Assembly (NCBI RefSeq): GCF_019801465.1
Contig: NZ_JAHVJA010000009.1
Span: 1 to 64,000, forward strand
Direction of reading: 5' to 3'
DNA length: 64,000 nt
Origin: Leisingera daeponensis
Lineage (GTDB): Bacteria; Pseudomonadota; Alphaproteobacteria; Rhodobacterales; Rhodobacteraceae
Shown here piece by piece: positions 43,961 through 53,377 of this stretch (the stretch's first letter is position 1; every line of letters begins with the position of its first letter). The position numbers and the translations under genes are program-made. The notes beneath the pieces were generated by a model that was given only the letters and a program-made list of their open reading frames with translations, did not search any database and had not been told where the DNA came from.

Positions 43961-45051
43961 TCGGAAACCTCCGGGATCATCAGCACCAGCTTGCCGGTGT
44001 GCTTCTTGCTCAGGAAATCCTCCTGCGCGGCGGCAATCTCGCTCAGCGGATAGGTCTTGGCCACCAGCGGGCGGATTTCGCCGGCTTCGATGTAGGAGAT
44101 CAGATTGGCGAAAACCTCGTCCTCCTGGAAGGTGCAGCCCATCAGCGTCAGGTCCTTAAGGTAGAGCGTGCGCAAGTCGATCTCGCTGATCGGCCCGGCG
44201 ATGGCGCCGGCGGTGGCGTACCGCCCGCCGCGCCGTAAAACGTCCAGAAATGACGGCCACTGCGGCCCGGCAACCAGATCGACCACCACGTCGATGGAGC
44301 CTTCACCCAGTTCCTTGATCAGATCTGCGTTGCGGTCGACAACCTTGTCAGCGCCAAGTGCCAGAACCCCTTCGGCTTTGGCGGCAGAGGACAGCGCGAT
44401 CACCGTGGCGCCGCGGCGCTTGGCCAGTTGCACGGCGGCAGAGCCGACCCCGCCGGAGGCGCCGGAGATCAGCACGGTTTCTGCGCCCAGGCCGACGCGG
44501 TGCAGCATGTTTTCCGCCGTGGAATAGGCGCAGGGGATCGAGGCGAGTTCCGCATCCGACCAGTCGCAGTTCACCGCATGGGTTTCGCGCGCAGGGGCCA
44601 CCGCAAACTGGGCGAAGCCGCCGTCGCATTCGCTGCCGAAGGTCCAGCATTCATAGGGGCGGTAGTCGACGTAAGTCCGCAGCATGTTGCGGACCAGCAC
44701 CCGATCGCCGATGCGGGCGGGATCGCCCCCCTCCCCTACCACGGCGATATGGCCGCAAGCGTCGGCGCCCTGAATGCGCGGAAATTCCAGCGGCTTGCCG
44801 GACCAGCTAGCGTCATCATCGTTTACACCGTCGAACCCCGTGGCACCGCCCGCATTGGTGTCGGCGTCCACCGCCTTGGAATACCAGCCGATGCGGGTGT
44901 TGATGTCGGTGTTGTTGATACCCGCTGCCGCCACGCGGATCAGCACTTCGCCCGGCCCGGGCTGCGGTACCGGCACATCGGTGCGGTACTCAAGCTTGTC
45001 AATGCCGCCGTGGCCGGTCAGCAGGACCGCCGCCATTTTACTGGGGATCAT
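43957..45051 (-). CDS. MDR-family zinc-type alcohol dehydrogenase / quinone oxidoreductase-like
   Basis: A 364-residue medium-chain dehydrogenase/reductase. GroES-like domain about 1-170; NAD(P)-binding Rossmann fold with GASGGVGSAAVQLAKRRGA (about 203-221). The four-cysteine structural zinc loop of classical alcohol dehydrogenases is not evident, so it is nearer the NADPH:quinone-oxidoreductase branch. The ATG at 45051 is preceded by GGGAGGTGAGGG. It overlaps the enolase-superfamily gene by four bases. The role is an oxidation or enoyl reduction in the Rieske-operon pathway, unspecified. Confidence 0.83.
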   Translation of the reverse strand: MIPSKMAAVLLTGHGGIDKLEYRTDVPVPQPGPGEVLIRVAAAGINNTDINTRIGWYSKAVDADTNAGGATGFDGVNDDDASWSGKPLEFPRIQGADACGHIAVVGEGGDPARIGDRVLVRNMLRTYVDYRPYECWTFGSECDGGFAQFAVAPARETHAVNCDWSDAELASIPCAYSTAENMLHRVGLGAETVLISGASGGVGSAAVQLAKRRGATVIALSSAAKAEGVLALGADKVVDRNADLIKELGEGSIDVVVDLVAGPQWPSFLDVLRRGGRYATAGAIAGPISEIDLRTLYLKDLTLMGCTFQEDEVFANLISYIEAGEIRPLVAKTYPLSEIAAAQEDFLSKKHTGKLVLMIPEVSE

Positions 45052-45077
45052 GCCCTCACCTCCCTTGATTGAAATTC

Positions 45078-45105
45078 TTTGGCCGGCCCTCCCCTGCCGG
45101 CCAAA
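45078..45105. other. Perfect 10-bp hairpin inside the Rieske-ALDH-MDR operon
   Basis: TTTGGCCGGC (45078-45087) pairs with GCCGGCCAAA (45096-45105) around an 8-base loop. It lies between the 79-residue protein gene and the MDR gene, both on the minus strand. No good T-run follows on that strand, so a processing or stabilising structure is as likely as partial termination. Confidence 0.5.
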
Positions 45106-45147
45106 ACAGGCCGCCATCCCTGACGGGACAGCGCCCTGAAACTTTTC

Positions 45148-45387
45148 TTACAGCTCCAGCGGATGCGCGCGGCCGCGCTCCGCCAGCCGGCGGTTCAGCT
45201 CTTTCGCTTCCGGCAGCCCGGCCTCCAGCGCAAATACGAATGCGTGGGTTAGGTAGAAGCAGGCGGCATCGATATTGCCCGCCTCTTCCGCCATGTCACC
45301 GGCCAGCGTGTAAAGCCGGACCAGCTCTCCGCTGTCCTTTTCGTCATGCGCATTCAGCAGCGCCCGGTCGAGGTCTGCGCGCTCCAT
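45148..45387 (-). CDS. Small helical protein, hypothetical (79 residues)
   Basis: A 79-residue acidic protein with helical, tetratricopeptide-like character (AHDEKDSGELVRLYTLAGDMAEEAG, NIDAACFYLTHAFVFALEAG). It starts three bases after the ALDH stop in the same direction and is followed by the MDR gene, so it belongs to the Rieske operon. No catalytic motif is visible. Similar small companions occur next to dehydrogenases, but I do not recognise the family. Confidence 0.75.
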   Translation of the reverse strand: MERADLDRALLNAHDEKDSGELVRLYTLAGDMAEEAGNIDAACFYLTHAFVFALEAGLPEAKELNRRLAERGRAHPLEL

Positions 45388-45390
45388 CGC

Positions 45391-46842
45391 TCAGCCCTTC
45401 AGCGAAATCGCGATGTTCTTGGTGCGCACATAATTATAAAGCGCCTCCAAGCCCTTCTCGCGCCCGAAACCGGATTTGCCGACACCGCCAAACGGGGTGG
45501 AGATGCCGCCCGCGAACCATTCGTTCACGAACACCTGCCCCGCGCGCAGACGGTTCGCGACGCGATGTGCCCGCGCCAAATCGCGGGTGAAGACGCCGGC
45601 CACCAGCCCGAATTCGGTGCCGTTTGCCATGGCAATCGCTTCCGCCTCGGTGTCAAACGGAGTGAAGCAGGTGACGGGGCCAAAGATTTCTTCCTGCGCG
45701 ACGCGCGCGCCCGGGTCCACATCTGCCAGAATGGTCGGAGCCATGAAGTAGCCCTCGCGCTCCAGCCGGGCACCGCCGGAGGCTGCGCGGGCGCCGCTTT
45801 GGCGGGCCGTGGCGGTGAGGGTTTCGATGCCGTCCAGCTGACGCGCCGAGATCACCGGGGTCAGGCCGGGGTTTTCCAGCCCGTGGCCGACGCTGAGACC
45901 GTTTGCCAGCGCCGCGGCGCGTTCGACGGCCTCGTCGTAGATCGAGCGGTGCACCAGCACCCGCGACATGGCCGAGCAGACCTGCCCGGCGTTGTAGAAG
46001 ATGCCGCTTTGCAGGGAGGACATCAGCGTGTCCAGATTGGCATCCTCAAACGCCACCGCCGCTGATTTGCCGCCCAGCTCCATCAGCGCGGGCGTCACCG
46101 GGTCGGCGGCAGCGCGTAGGATGGCCTGGCCGGTCGGCACCGAGCCGGTGAAGACGATCTGATCCACCGCCGGGCTTTCGACCAGCCGCGCACCAAGTTC
46201 CGAGCCGATGCCGTTCAGGATAGACACCGCCCCCGCGGGGACCTCGGCGCGTTCCAGTGCCACACCCAGCATGGCGAGCGCCATCGGGTCCAGCTCGGGT
46301 GATTTGATGATCACCGAATTGCCCGCCGCCATCGCAGGCGCCAGCGACCGCGCAGCGATCGACACCGGGAAGTTCCAAGGCACGATCTGGGCGGAGACGC
46401 CGTAGGGCTCATAGACCGTAAAATCAGCGTAATCGGGGCCGAGCGGGATCGACTTGCCTTCGATCTTGTCGGCCATGCCGCCGTAGTATTCGAAATACTG
46501 CGCGGCCTCTTCGAATTCATCGTGCGCCGCGCTGAGGCTCTTACCGCTTTCCCGGCAGAGCAGATCTGCGCCCTCGTCCGCGATGCCGCGGATTTCGGCA
46601 GCGATACGCTGCATCAACTGGCCGCGTTTCGCGGGCTGCATCGCGGCCAGATCGCCGCGCTCGAAACTGGCGCGGGCGGCATCCAGCGCTTTGGCCAGGG
46701 TTTCCTCGCCCGCCAGCGCGCAATCGGCCACATGCTCGGCATTGCCGGGGTCCTCGACGGCCATGCGCGCACCGCCGTCGCCTTCAACCCATTCGCCGGC
46801 CAGGAAATTCCTGGCCAGCCCGTCTTTCAGAAAGGCACTCAT
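45391..46842 (-). CDS. NAD(P)+-dependent aldehyde dehydrogenase (Rieske operon)
   Basis: A 483-residue ALDH with catalytic Cys289 (GQVCSAMSR) and Glu255 (ELGGKS), Asn157 in VPWNFP and cofactor turn FTGSVPTG (231-238). The ATG at 46842 overlaps the stop of the upstream Rieske gene by four bases, so the two are coupled. An aldehyde made after Rieske-type demethylation or C-N cleavage (formaldehyde, a semialdehyde or a betaine-derived aldehyde) is its probable substrate. The exact specificity cannot be seen. Confidence 0.86.
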   Translation of the reverse strand: MSAFLKDGLARNFLAGEWVEGDGGARMAVEDPGNAEHVADCALAGEETLAKALDAARASFERGDLAAMQPAKRGQLMQRIAAEIRGIADEGADLLCRESGKSLSAAHDEFEEAAQYFEYYGGMADKIEGKSIPLGPDYADFTVYEPYGVSAQIVPWNFPVSIAARSLAPAMAAGNSVIIKSPELDPMALAMLGVALERAEVPAGAVSILNGIGSELGARLVESPAVDQIVFTGSVPTGQAILRAAADPVTPALMELGGKSAAVAFEDANLDTLMSSLQSGIFYNAGQVCSAMSRVLVHRSIYDEAVERAAALANGLSVGHGLENPGLTPVISARQLDGIETLTATARQSGARAASGGARLEREGYFMAPTILADVDPGARVAQEEIFGPVTCFTPFDTEAEAIAMANGTEFGLVAGVFTRDLARAHRVANRLRAGQVFVNEWFAGGISTPFGGVGKSGFGREKGLEALYNYVRTKNIAISLKG

Positions 46843-47993
46843 GCCTCGCGGCCCTTGGTCACCTGATCCGCCACCCAGGCGTGAAAATTGTGGGTCGGCC
46901 CGTCCATCGCCGGTGAGAAACGGCCGCCGTCGAACAGCTCGCCATGGCGTCCCTTCTGCATGCCCTCGACAACAAAGACGTCTTCCTCGAACACGGTCTT
47001 CCACAGCTTGGCGTTCTCGGTGCGCAGGTCTTCCAGCTCCGGGGTCTTTTCCGAAGATTTGGAATAATAGAGCTCGATATGCTCGACAGTGTTTTCAGTG
47101 TCGACCGGTTCCAGGATGATGGCAAATGCGTGGTCGCGCTGGACGCCCAGGAGGACATTCGGGTAGACGGCCACGTACTCGCCGCCTTCGTCCCACTTGT
47201 TGCTGAGACCTTCGAAGTCCGGGAACACCTCACCATTTTCGCCCTTCAACTGACGGTAGACCAGGGTGCCCTGGCCGGAGTAATGGCCCGGCACCTCGAT
47301 GTTGTAATGATCCTCCAGGCGGGAATAGCTGTTCAGGCCCGGATGCACCCACGGCAGGTGGTAGCTTTCGCAGTAGTTCTCGACCGCTAGTTTCCAGTTG
47401 GTTTTCACCTCCAGTTTGAAGCCGGAGCCTTGGCCGCCGTGGTGCACCGGGGTCTCGAACTCCTTCCAGCGCTCCAGCAGGCCCGCGTGGGCCTCTTCGA
47501 ACTCCGGCGCGGAGCCGTCGACATTCACGAAGATCACGTCGCGCCAGACATAGGAGCGGATGCGCACCAGTCCCAGTTCATCGAGCTTGATGTCCTCGTG
47601 CTTGTTATTGCCGGGGCCGCCGACATGCGGGGTGGAGACCAGGCGGCCGTTCAGCCCGTAGCACCAGCTGTGATAGGGGCACCGGATGGCACCGCGGATC
47701 TTACCGGGCTTTTCCACCAGGATCATGCCGCGGTGGCGGCAGGTGTTTTGGAACACGCCGACGGCGCCGTCATTGTCGCGCACGATCAGCAGCGGCATGC
47801 CGAGGAAATCCACCGGCTTGGCATAGCCTGGTTGCGGCACGTCCTTGCCGAAGCCGATGCCGGACCAGTTGGCAAACAGAACCGAGCGTTTCTCTTCGGC
47901 GAAGACCGCAGGGTCGACGTAGTGGGCGTTCGGAAGGCCATTGGCGACGTTGACAGGGGCCATCACCGGGGCAAGCGGATCATGCTTGTTCAT
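46839..47993 (-). CDS. Rieske non-haem iron oxygenase (operon with ALDH, MDR and enolase-superfamily genes)
   Basis: A 384-residue Rieske oxygenase. 2Fe-2S ligands are Cys85-x-His87 and Cys105-x2-His108. The catalytic segment VENYCESYHLPWVH has Glu209, His212 and His217. GGAGA lies 7 bases before the ATG at 47993. It is the first gene of a five-gene unit (Rieske, ALDH, small protein, MDR dehydrogenase, enolase-superfamily). A 23-bp motif that also occurs before the upstream LysR gene lies 68 bases from its start. A betaine or carnitine-like substrate is plausible; the reductase is not nearby. Confidence 0.86.
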   Translation of the reverse strand: MNKHDPLAPVMAPVNVANGLPNAHYVDPAVFAEEKRSVLFANWSGIGFGKDVPQPGYAKPVDFLGMPLLIVRDNDGAVGVFQNTCRHRGMILVEKPGKIRGAIRCPYHSWCYGLNGRLVSTPHVGGPGNNKHEDIKLDELGLVRIRSYVWRDVIFVNVDGSAPEFEEAHAGLLERWKEFETPVHHGGQGSGFKLEVKTNWKLAVENYCESYHLPWVHPGLNSYSRLEDHYNIEVPGHYSGQGTLVYRQLKGENGEVFPDFEGLSNKWDEGGEYVAVYPNVLLGVQRDHAFAIILEPVDTENTVEHIELYYSKSSEKTPELEDLRTENAKLWKTVFEEDVFVVEGMQKGRHGELFDGGRFSPAMDGPTHNFHAWVADQVTKGREA

Positions 47994-48060
47994 CTGTGTC
48001 TCTCCAAGACTGGGAAATGCGTGCGCGTTTCCCGCCATTGAAGGCAGGGAGAGGATTCAC

Positions 48061-48083
48061 TCAATATCAGGAATATTCGCCTT
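48061..48083 (-). promoter_or_regulatory. Promoter motif copy 1 (before the Rieske-ALDH operon)
   Basis: The plus-strand sequence begins TCAATAT and ends ATTCGCCTT; a near-identical stretch is at 49044-49064. The two share TCAATAT, GGAA and ATTCGCCTT with only the middle changed by a two-base length difference. It lies just upstream of the Rieske gene and immediately after the LysR gene's stop, so it is a likely LysR binding site. Confidence 0.55.
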
Positions 48084-48087
48084 GGCC

Positions 48088-49002
48088 TTAGCTGGATTCA
48101 CCTGAGTTCCGATTGACCTCGTCAATCACCCAATTGCGAAGCAACCGGGCGGATTCCGACAAATCCGCGTCCGGGCGTCCCACCAGATGGAAACCGTGCG
48201 GCGCGGCCAGAACATGCGGTCCGATCGGCACCAGCTGGCCGGTGGTCAGCAAGGGATGCAGCAGCCGCTGCCAGCCGAGCACCAGCCCCACTCCGTCCTG
48301 CGCCGCCTGCAATGCCACCGCATAGTTGTTGACCCGCACACCGGGCGCAATAGGGCCGCTATAGCCCAGCTGCTGGAACCAATCTGTCCAGGTGGTCCAG
48401 CTGCGGTCATCGGATTCCAGATGCAAGAGCCGCTGCCGGGCCAGCTCCTCCAGCGGGCAGCCGGTGAGCTTCTCCGCCAGTTCCGCATTGCCAACCGGCA
48501 CCAGATGATCGCGGTACAGCTCGGCCTGCTCCAGGCGGGTGTCCCGTTCCCGCCCGTAACGGATGTAAAAATCCACGTCCGGCATGCTGCGCAAAGGTCT
48601 GTCGTTGACGATCTGATTGACGTTCACATCCGGATGCTGGCGCCAGAACCGCACCACCGAAGGCGACAGCCACAGCGAGGCCACCGCCGAAGTCGAGCCG
48701 ATGGTCACGGTGTCACCGGTCTGACGGTCGCGGATTGTCTTCAGACTGAGGGAAATCTTGGAAAACGACGAGGCCAGGGTTTCAAACAACGCCTCGCCCT
48801 CTTCTGTCAGCTCCACACCGCGGTGTTTTCGCTGGAACAGCGGCGCCTGCAGTTCCGCCTCCAGCGCTTTCACCTGATGGCTGACGGCGCCGGGGGTGAC
48901 AGACAGCTCTTGCGCCGCGTTCTTAAAACTCAGGTGCCGGGCCGCGGCTTCGAATGCAGCCAGTGTGGTGAGCGGCGGCAGGTTGTAATGACGGCGGGAC
49001 AT
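48088..49002 (-). CDS. LysR-family regulator (GcvA-type) of the Rieske operon
   Basis: A 304-residue LysR protein: helix-turn-helix about 10-70 (LAAFEAAARHLSFKNAAQELSV) and an effector-binding domain about 95-300. It precedes the Rieske operon on the same strand with about 95 bases between. Motif copies lie both before its own start (49044-49064) and before the Rieske start (48061-48083), which suggests it regulates itself and the operon. Confidence 0.85.
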   Translation of the reverse strand: MSRRHYNLPPLTTLAAFEAAARHLSFKNAAQELSVTPGAVSHQVKALEAELQAPLFQRKHRGVELTEEGEALFETLASSFSKISLSLKTIRDRQTGDTVTIGSTSAVASLWLSPSVVRFWRQHPDVNVNQIVNDRPLRSMPDVDFYIRYGRERDTRLEQAELYRDHLVPVGNAELAEKLTGCPLEELARQRLLHLESDDRSWTTWTDWFQQLGYSGPIAPGVRVNNYAVALQAAQDGVGLVLGWQRLLHPLLTTGQLVPIGPHVLAAPHGFHLVGRPDADLSESARLLRNWVIDEVNRNSGESS

Positions 49003-49043
49003 CGGCGGCTCCAGGTATGCGGCACGGATGAAGGGGCTTCATT

Positions 49044-49064
49044 TCAATATGGGAAATTCGCCTT
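49044..49064 (-). promoter_or_regulatory. Promoter motif copy 2 (before the LysR gene)
   Basis: A 21-bp stretch with TCAATAT at its left and ATTCGCCTT at its right, matching copy 1 at 48061-48083 apart from two bases fewer in the centre. It lies about 42 bases upstream of the LysR start, where an autoregulatory site would be. Confidence 0.55.
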
Positions 49065-49120
49065 TGATGGCCAGACCCCATCGTTCAGCGCTAGGCCGAA
49101 CCCGTGCTGCCGCCGGCGGC

Positions 49121-50071
49121 CTAATCGATCCGGCTGCGCTGCAGCATAGGCGTCACATTGAACGCCGCCTTGTAGACGCGGGAAAAATGGCCGGGGCTGT
49201 CAAACCCGCAGGACAACGCCACCTCGGTCACCGAGGCCTCAGTCTGGATCAATAGGTTGCGGGCGCGCTCCAGCCGCATTTCCATCGAATACTTCTTGGG
49301 TGAGGTATTGAGGTATTTGCCGAACAACCGCTCCAGCTGGCGAGTGGAAATACCGATCTCCTCGGCAATCACGGTGGGCGAGACCGGTTCGCTGATATGG
49401 TCGTGCATGATCTGGATGGCACGGGCCAGATGCGCATTGCGCATTCCATTGCGCGACTGCAGCGACACGCGCTGCTCGGCGGTGGCGTTGCGCACCGCGT
49501 TATAGACCATCTGGTCCGCCACCGCGATGGCCAGGTCGTAACCGTGTTCGCGCTCGATCAGATGCAGCATTAGGTCCGCCGTCGCCGTTCCGCCGGAAGC
49601 CGTCACGTGTTTTTCATCCGCCACAAACACGCTGCGCACCAGGTTCACCTCCGGGAAGGCCTCCATGAAACTGTCGTGGTATTCCCAATGGATCGCCGCC
49701 TGCATGCCGTTGAGAAACCCCGCCTCAGCCAGCACCCAGGCGCCGGAGCACAGCGCGCCGACCGCAATCCCGCGCGCCTTTTCCCGGCGCAGCGCCGCCA
49801 GCAGCGGTTTGCTCACATGGTTGCGCATGCGAATGCCTGACAAGGCAAACAGCCGATCGCATTTCGGAATCGCATCAAAGCCGTAATGCACCAGCATCAC
49901 CGAGCCGTTGGAACAGGTCGCGGTCTCGCCGTTCTCCGAGCCGAACGACCAGTCATAGAGATCCTGGCCGCTGACCAGATTGGCGATGCGCAAGGGCTCC
50001 ACCGCGCAGGAAAAGGCGAGGTGCGAGAACTCTTCCACCAGCAGAAAGGCAAAATGCTGCGTCTTTTTCAT
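49121..50071 (-). CDS. AraC/GlxA-family regulator (GbdR/CdhR-like)
   Basis: A 316-residue regulator with an N-terminal DJ-1/PfpI-like (class I amidotransferase-type) domain (about 5-185) and a C-terminal AraC double helix-turn-helix (about 215-312, ending in FDSPGHFSRVYKAAFNVTPM). GbdR (glycine betaine) and CdhR (carnitine) share this layout and activate betaine catabolic genes. The ATG at 50071 begins the domain correctly. It follows proX on the same strand after a terminator. It probably senses the substrate of the ProVWX importer or a demethylation intermediate. Confidence 0.85.
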   Translation of the reverse strand: MKKTQHFAFLLVEEFSHLAFSCAVEPLRIANLVSGQDLYDWSFGSENGETATCSNGSVMLVHYGFDAIPKCDRLFALSGIRMRNHVSKPLLAALRREKARGIAVGALCSGAWVLAEAGFLNGMQAAIHWEYHDSFMEAFPEVNLVRSVFVADEKHVTASGGTATADLMLHLIEREHGYDLAIAVADQMVYNAVRNATAEQRVSLQSRNGMRNAHLARAIQIMHDHISEPVSPTVIAEEIGISTRQLERLFGKYLNTSPKKYSMEMRLERARNLLIQTEASVTEVALSCGFDSPGHFSRVYKAAFNVTPMLQRSRID

Positions 50072-50082
50072 GGCTTGCCTCA

Positions 50083-50121
50083 AGGGAAAACGGACTGCGC
50101 GAAAGCCTCCCCGCGCAGTCC
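50083..50121 (-). terminator. Rho-independent terminator after proX
   Basis: GGACTGCGCG (50092-50101) and CGCGCAGTCC (50112-50121) form a perfect 10-bp stem with a 10-base loop, followed on the minus strand by GTTTTCCCTT. It begins 23 bases past the proX stop and separates it from the AraC-type gene. Confidence 0.75.
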
Positions 50122-50143
50122 CTGGCATCGGGTCTGCCCGCTA

Positions 50144-51133
50144 CTACTTGGCTGCCGCGCGCGCCGCGTCCAGCCAGTTGTCGTAGGTTTCGCGGTTGGC
50201 TTCGATCCAGGCCGCGACATGGCGGTCGATGTCGTCCGAACTGTCCTCGCCGTCGGCGATCAGCTTGTTCTGGGCCGAGATGTCGTTGATGTCGATCTTG
50301 GCGAGCTCGAACAGCTTGGCAGCGGCCGGGTTGGCGGCCAGGAACTCGTCCGTTGCAACGATGCGGATGCTGTCGACCGCAAAGCCCAGGTCCTTGCCGT
50401 TGAAGGTGGTTTCCGCAGCCGCGCCATCGGGCAGCGAGGAGTAAGGCACGGCGAGGAATTCGACATTTTCGCCCGGAACCAGCACGCCGGACACCCAGTA
50501 CGGGGTCCAGGTATAGTAAAGCACGTTCTCGCCGCCCTCGTTGCGGGCGATGGTGTCGGCGATGATGGCGTTGTATTCACCCTGGTTGTGGTTGACGGTC
50601 TCGCGCAGGCCGAATTCGTCCAGCTGATGCTCGATCACGCGCTCGCAGCCCCAGCCGGGGACGCAGCCGGCCAGATCAGCCTTGCCATCGCCATCGGCGT
50701 CGAACATCGCGGCCTTGGCCGGGTCTTTCAGGTCGCCCAGATTCTGCACGCCCGCGTCATAGGCGGCCTTGTTGACCAGATAGCCCTGCAGGGCGCCGTC
50801 GATCAGGGTGCCGACCTTCTCCAGAACCGCGTCACCGCCGGATTCCTCGAAGAAGGTGTTGTGCAGGCCGTTCCAATGCACCGCGGTGAAGTCCGCGTCA
50901 CCGGTGCCCAGGGCCAGGTGCAGGGTCTGAGCCTGAACCTCCTCCGGCTCGGCCACGTCATAGCCCAGATCCTGCAGCGCCCGGAACAGGATCCGGTGCT
51001 GGAAGATCTCCTCGGCGATCGGCTGCATCACCGGGCGCACGGTGACGCCCTCGCCGGGTTTGTCCGCAGCCAGGCCAGCGCCTGCCAGCATGGTCGAGGC
51101 TGCCAGCGCAGCCAGAGCAGTTTTCCTGAACAT
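50144..51133 (-). CDS. proX: Glycine betaine/proline betaine ABC transporter, substrate-binding protein
   Basis: A 329-residue periplasmic binding protein with a signal peptide (cleavage about residue 22, AGLA-AD). It follows E. coli ProX along its length: GKGITV-like start, VHWNGLH, CVPGWGCE and YYTWTPYWVSG. The Trp residues in these last three segments correspond to the aromatic cage that binds the quaternary ammonium group. It captures betaines and hands them to ProW. It is the third gene of proVWX, 52 bases after proW, and is followed by a terminator. Confidence 0.92.
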   Translation of the reverse strand: MFRKTALAALAASTMLAGAGLAADKPGEGVTVRPVMQPIAEEIFQHRILFRALQDLGYDVAEPEEVQAQTLHLALGTGDADFTAVHWNGLHNTFFEESGGDAVLEKVGTLIDGALQGYLVNKAAYDAGVQNLGDLKDPAKAAMFDADGDGKADLAGCVPGWGCERVIEHQLDEFGLRETVNHNQGEYNAIIADTIARNEGGENVLYYTWTPYWVSGVLVPGENVEFLAVPYSSLPDGAAAETTFNGKDLGFAVDSIRIVATDEFLAANPAAAKLFELAKIDINDISAQNKLIADGEDSSDDIDRHVAAWIEANRETYDNWLDAARAAAK

Positions 51134-51185
51134 AAGTAAGTCCTCCCTTGGGTGTTCAGATGAAAGAGAAAGTCAGGTCTTGCCC

Positions 51186-52121
51186 TCAGGCCCTACCCGT
51201 CAGGCGCAGCACCGCGCCGACCGGGCCGCCCTGCCACCAGTGGCGGTGGCCGCGTTCACGGCCGGATTGGCCCATGCCTTGGGTGATGCGGTCCAGCACG
51301 ATGGCCAGGATCACGATGCCGAGGCCGCCAACCAGCGCCTTGCCGGCATCCAAGCGGCCCATGGCGCGCAGCACCTCGTTGCCCAGCCCCTTGACCGAGA
51401 TCATCGAGGCGATGACCACCATCGACAGCGACAGCATGATGGTCTGGTTGACGCCGGCCAGGATGGTGGGGGTGGCCAGCGGCAGCTCCACCTTGAACAG
51501 GATCTGGCGCGGGCTGGCGCCAAAGGCGCGCGCGGCCTCCACCACCGAGGCATTGACGCCGCGGATGCCCAAGCTGGTGAGACGGATCAGCGGCGGCAGC
51601 GCAAAGATCACGGTGACGATCACGCCGGAGACATTGCCGATGCCGATCAGCATGACCACCGGCACCAGGTACACAAAGGCCGGGATCGTCTGCATGGTGT
51701 CCAGCACCGGGCGGATTGCGGTCTCGAACCGGTCGTTCTTGCCGGCCAGCACCCCCAGAGGCAGGCCGATGATGAAGCTCATGATCACCGCCGAAACCAC
51801 GATGGCGAGGGTTGTCATCGCCAGCCCCCAGGCATTCGGGGACAGGAAGCCAAGCACAACCATGCTGATGCCGACCAGTATCGCAACCCGGCGGCCCGCC
51901 GCCTGCCAGGCGATCAGGATCAGGATCACCAGCATGACCAGCGGCGGCACTGCGTTGAGCGCGCTGTCGATGCCGACGATCATCTCGTTGAAGAATTTCT
52001 TGACGGGCTGGATCAGCGCCCGGTTGGCGATGGCCCATTGCTTGACCCCGTCAGCGGCGTCGGCCAGCCCCAGGTCAACCGAGGAAAACGGGTCGAGGAT
52101 GCTGAAAGTGTTCTCTGCCAT
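51186..52121 (-). CDS. proW: Glycine betaine/proline betaine ABC transporter, permease
   Basis: A 311-residue membrane permease of the ProW type. An N-terminal amphipathic segment precedes about seven membrane helices, with the EAA loop (EAARAFGASPRQILFKVELPLATP, about 187-210) that docks to ProV. It forms the translocation channel. It starts 12 bases after proV. The length is between ProW of E. coli (354) and shorter homologues. Confidence 0.92.
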   Translation of the reverse strand: MAENTFSILDPFSSVDLGLADAADGVKQWAIANRALIQPVKKFFNEMIVGIDSALNAVPPLVMLVILILIAWQAAGRRVAILVGISMVVLGFLSPNAWGLAMTTLAIVVSAVIMSFIIGLPLGVLAGKNDRFETAIRPVLDTMQTIPAFVYLVPVVMLIGIGNVSGVIVTVIFALPPLIRLTSLGIRGVNASVVEAARAFGASPRQILFKVELPLATPTILAGVNQTIMLSLSMVVIASMISVKGLGNEVLRAMGRLDAGKALVGGLGIVILAIVLDRITQGMGQSGRERGHRHWWQGGPVGAVLRLTGRA

Positions 52122-52133
52122 GGTCTTGCCTCC

Positions 52134-53216
<1,083 letters not shown>

Positions 53217-53271
53217 CTGTTCCCCTCCTCCCGAAAACATTTCCTGCATACTGCATATTTTTTCTCTGTAC

Positions 53272-53280
53272 ACAAATTGT
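53272..53280. promoter_or_regulatory. Candidate GntR operator, divergent proV/GntR promoter
   Basis: ACAA-A-TTGT (53272-53280) is a perfect 9-bp dyad in an AT-rich divergent region (53217-53377), the kind of site bound by FCD-type GntR regulators. A direct repeat TGCATA occurs twice near 53245-53257, next to a T-run. Both operons probably start from this region. Confidence 0.4.
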
Positions 53281-53377
53281 ATTTTCTCCTAACACAAAAT
53301 GAGCAATCAGGTTGCACAGACCTGTCCCGCCGGGTCATCCTGCCGGCACAGGTTCAGATGCAACAATGGAGACTGAG

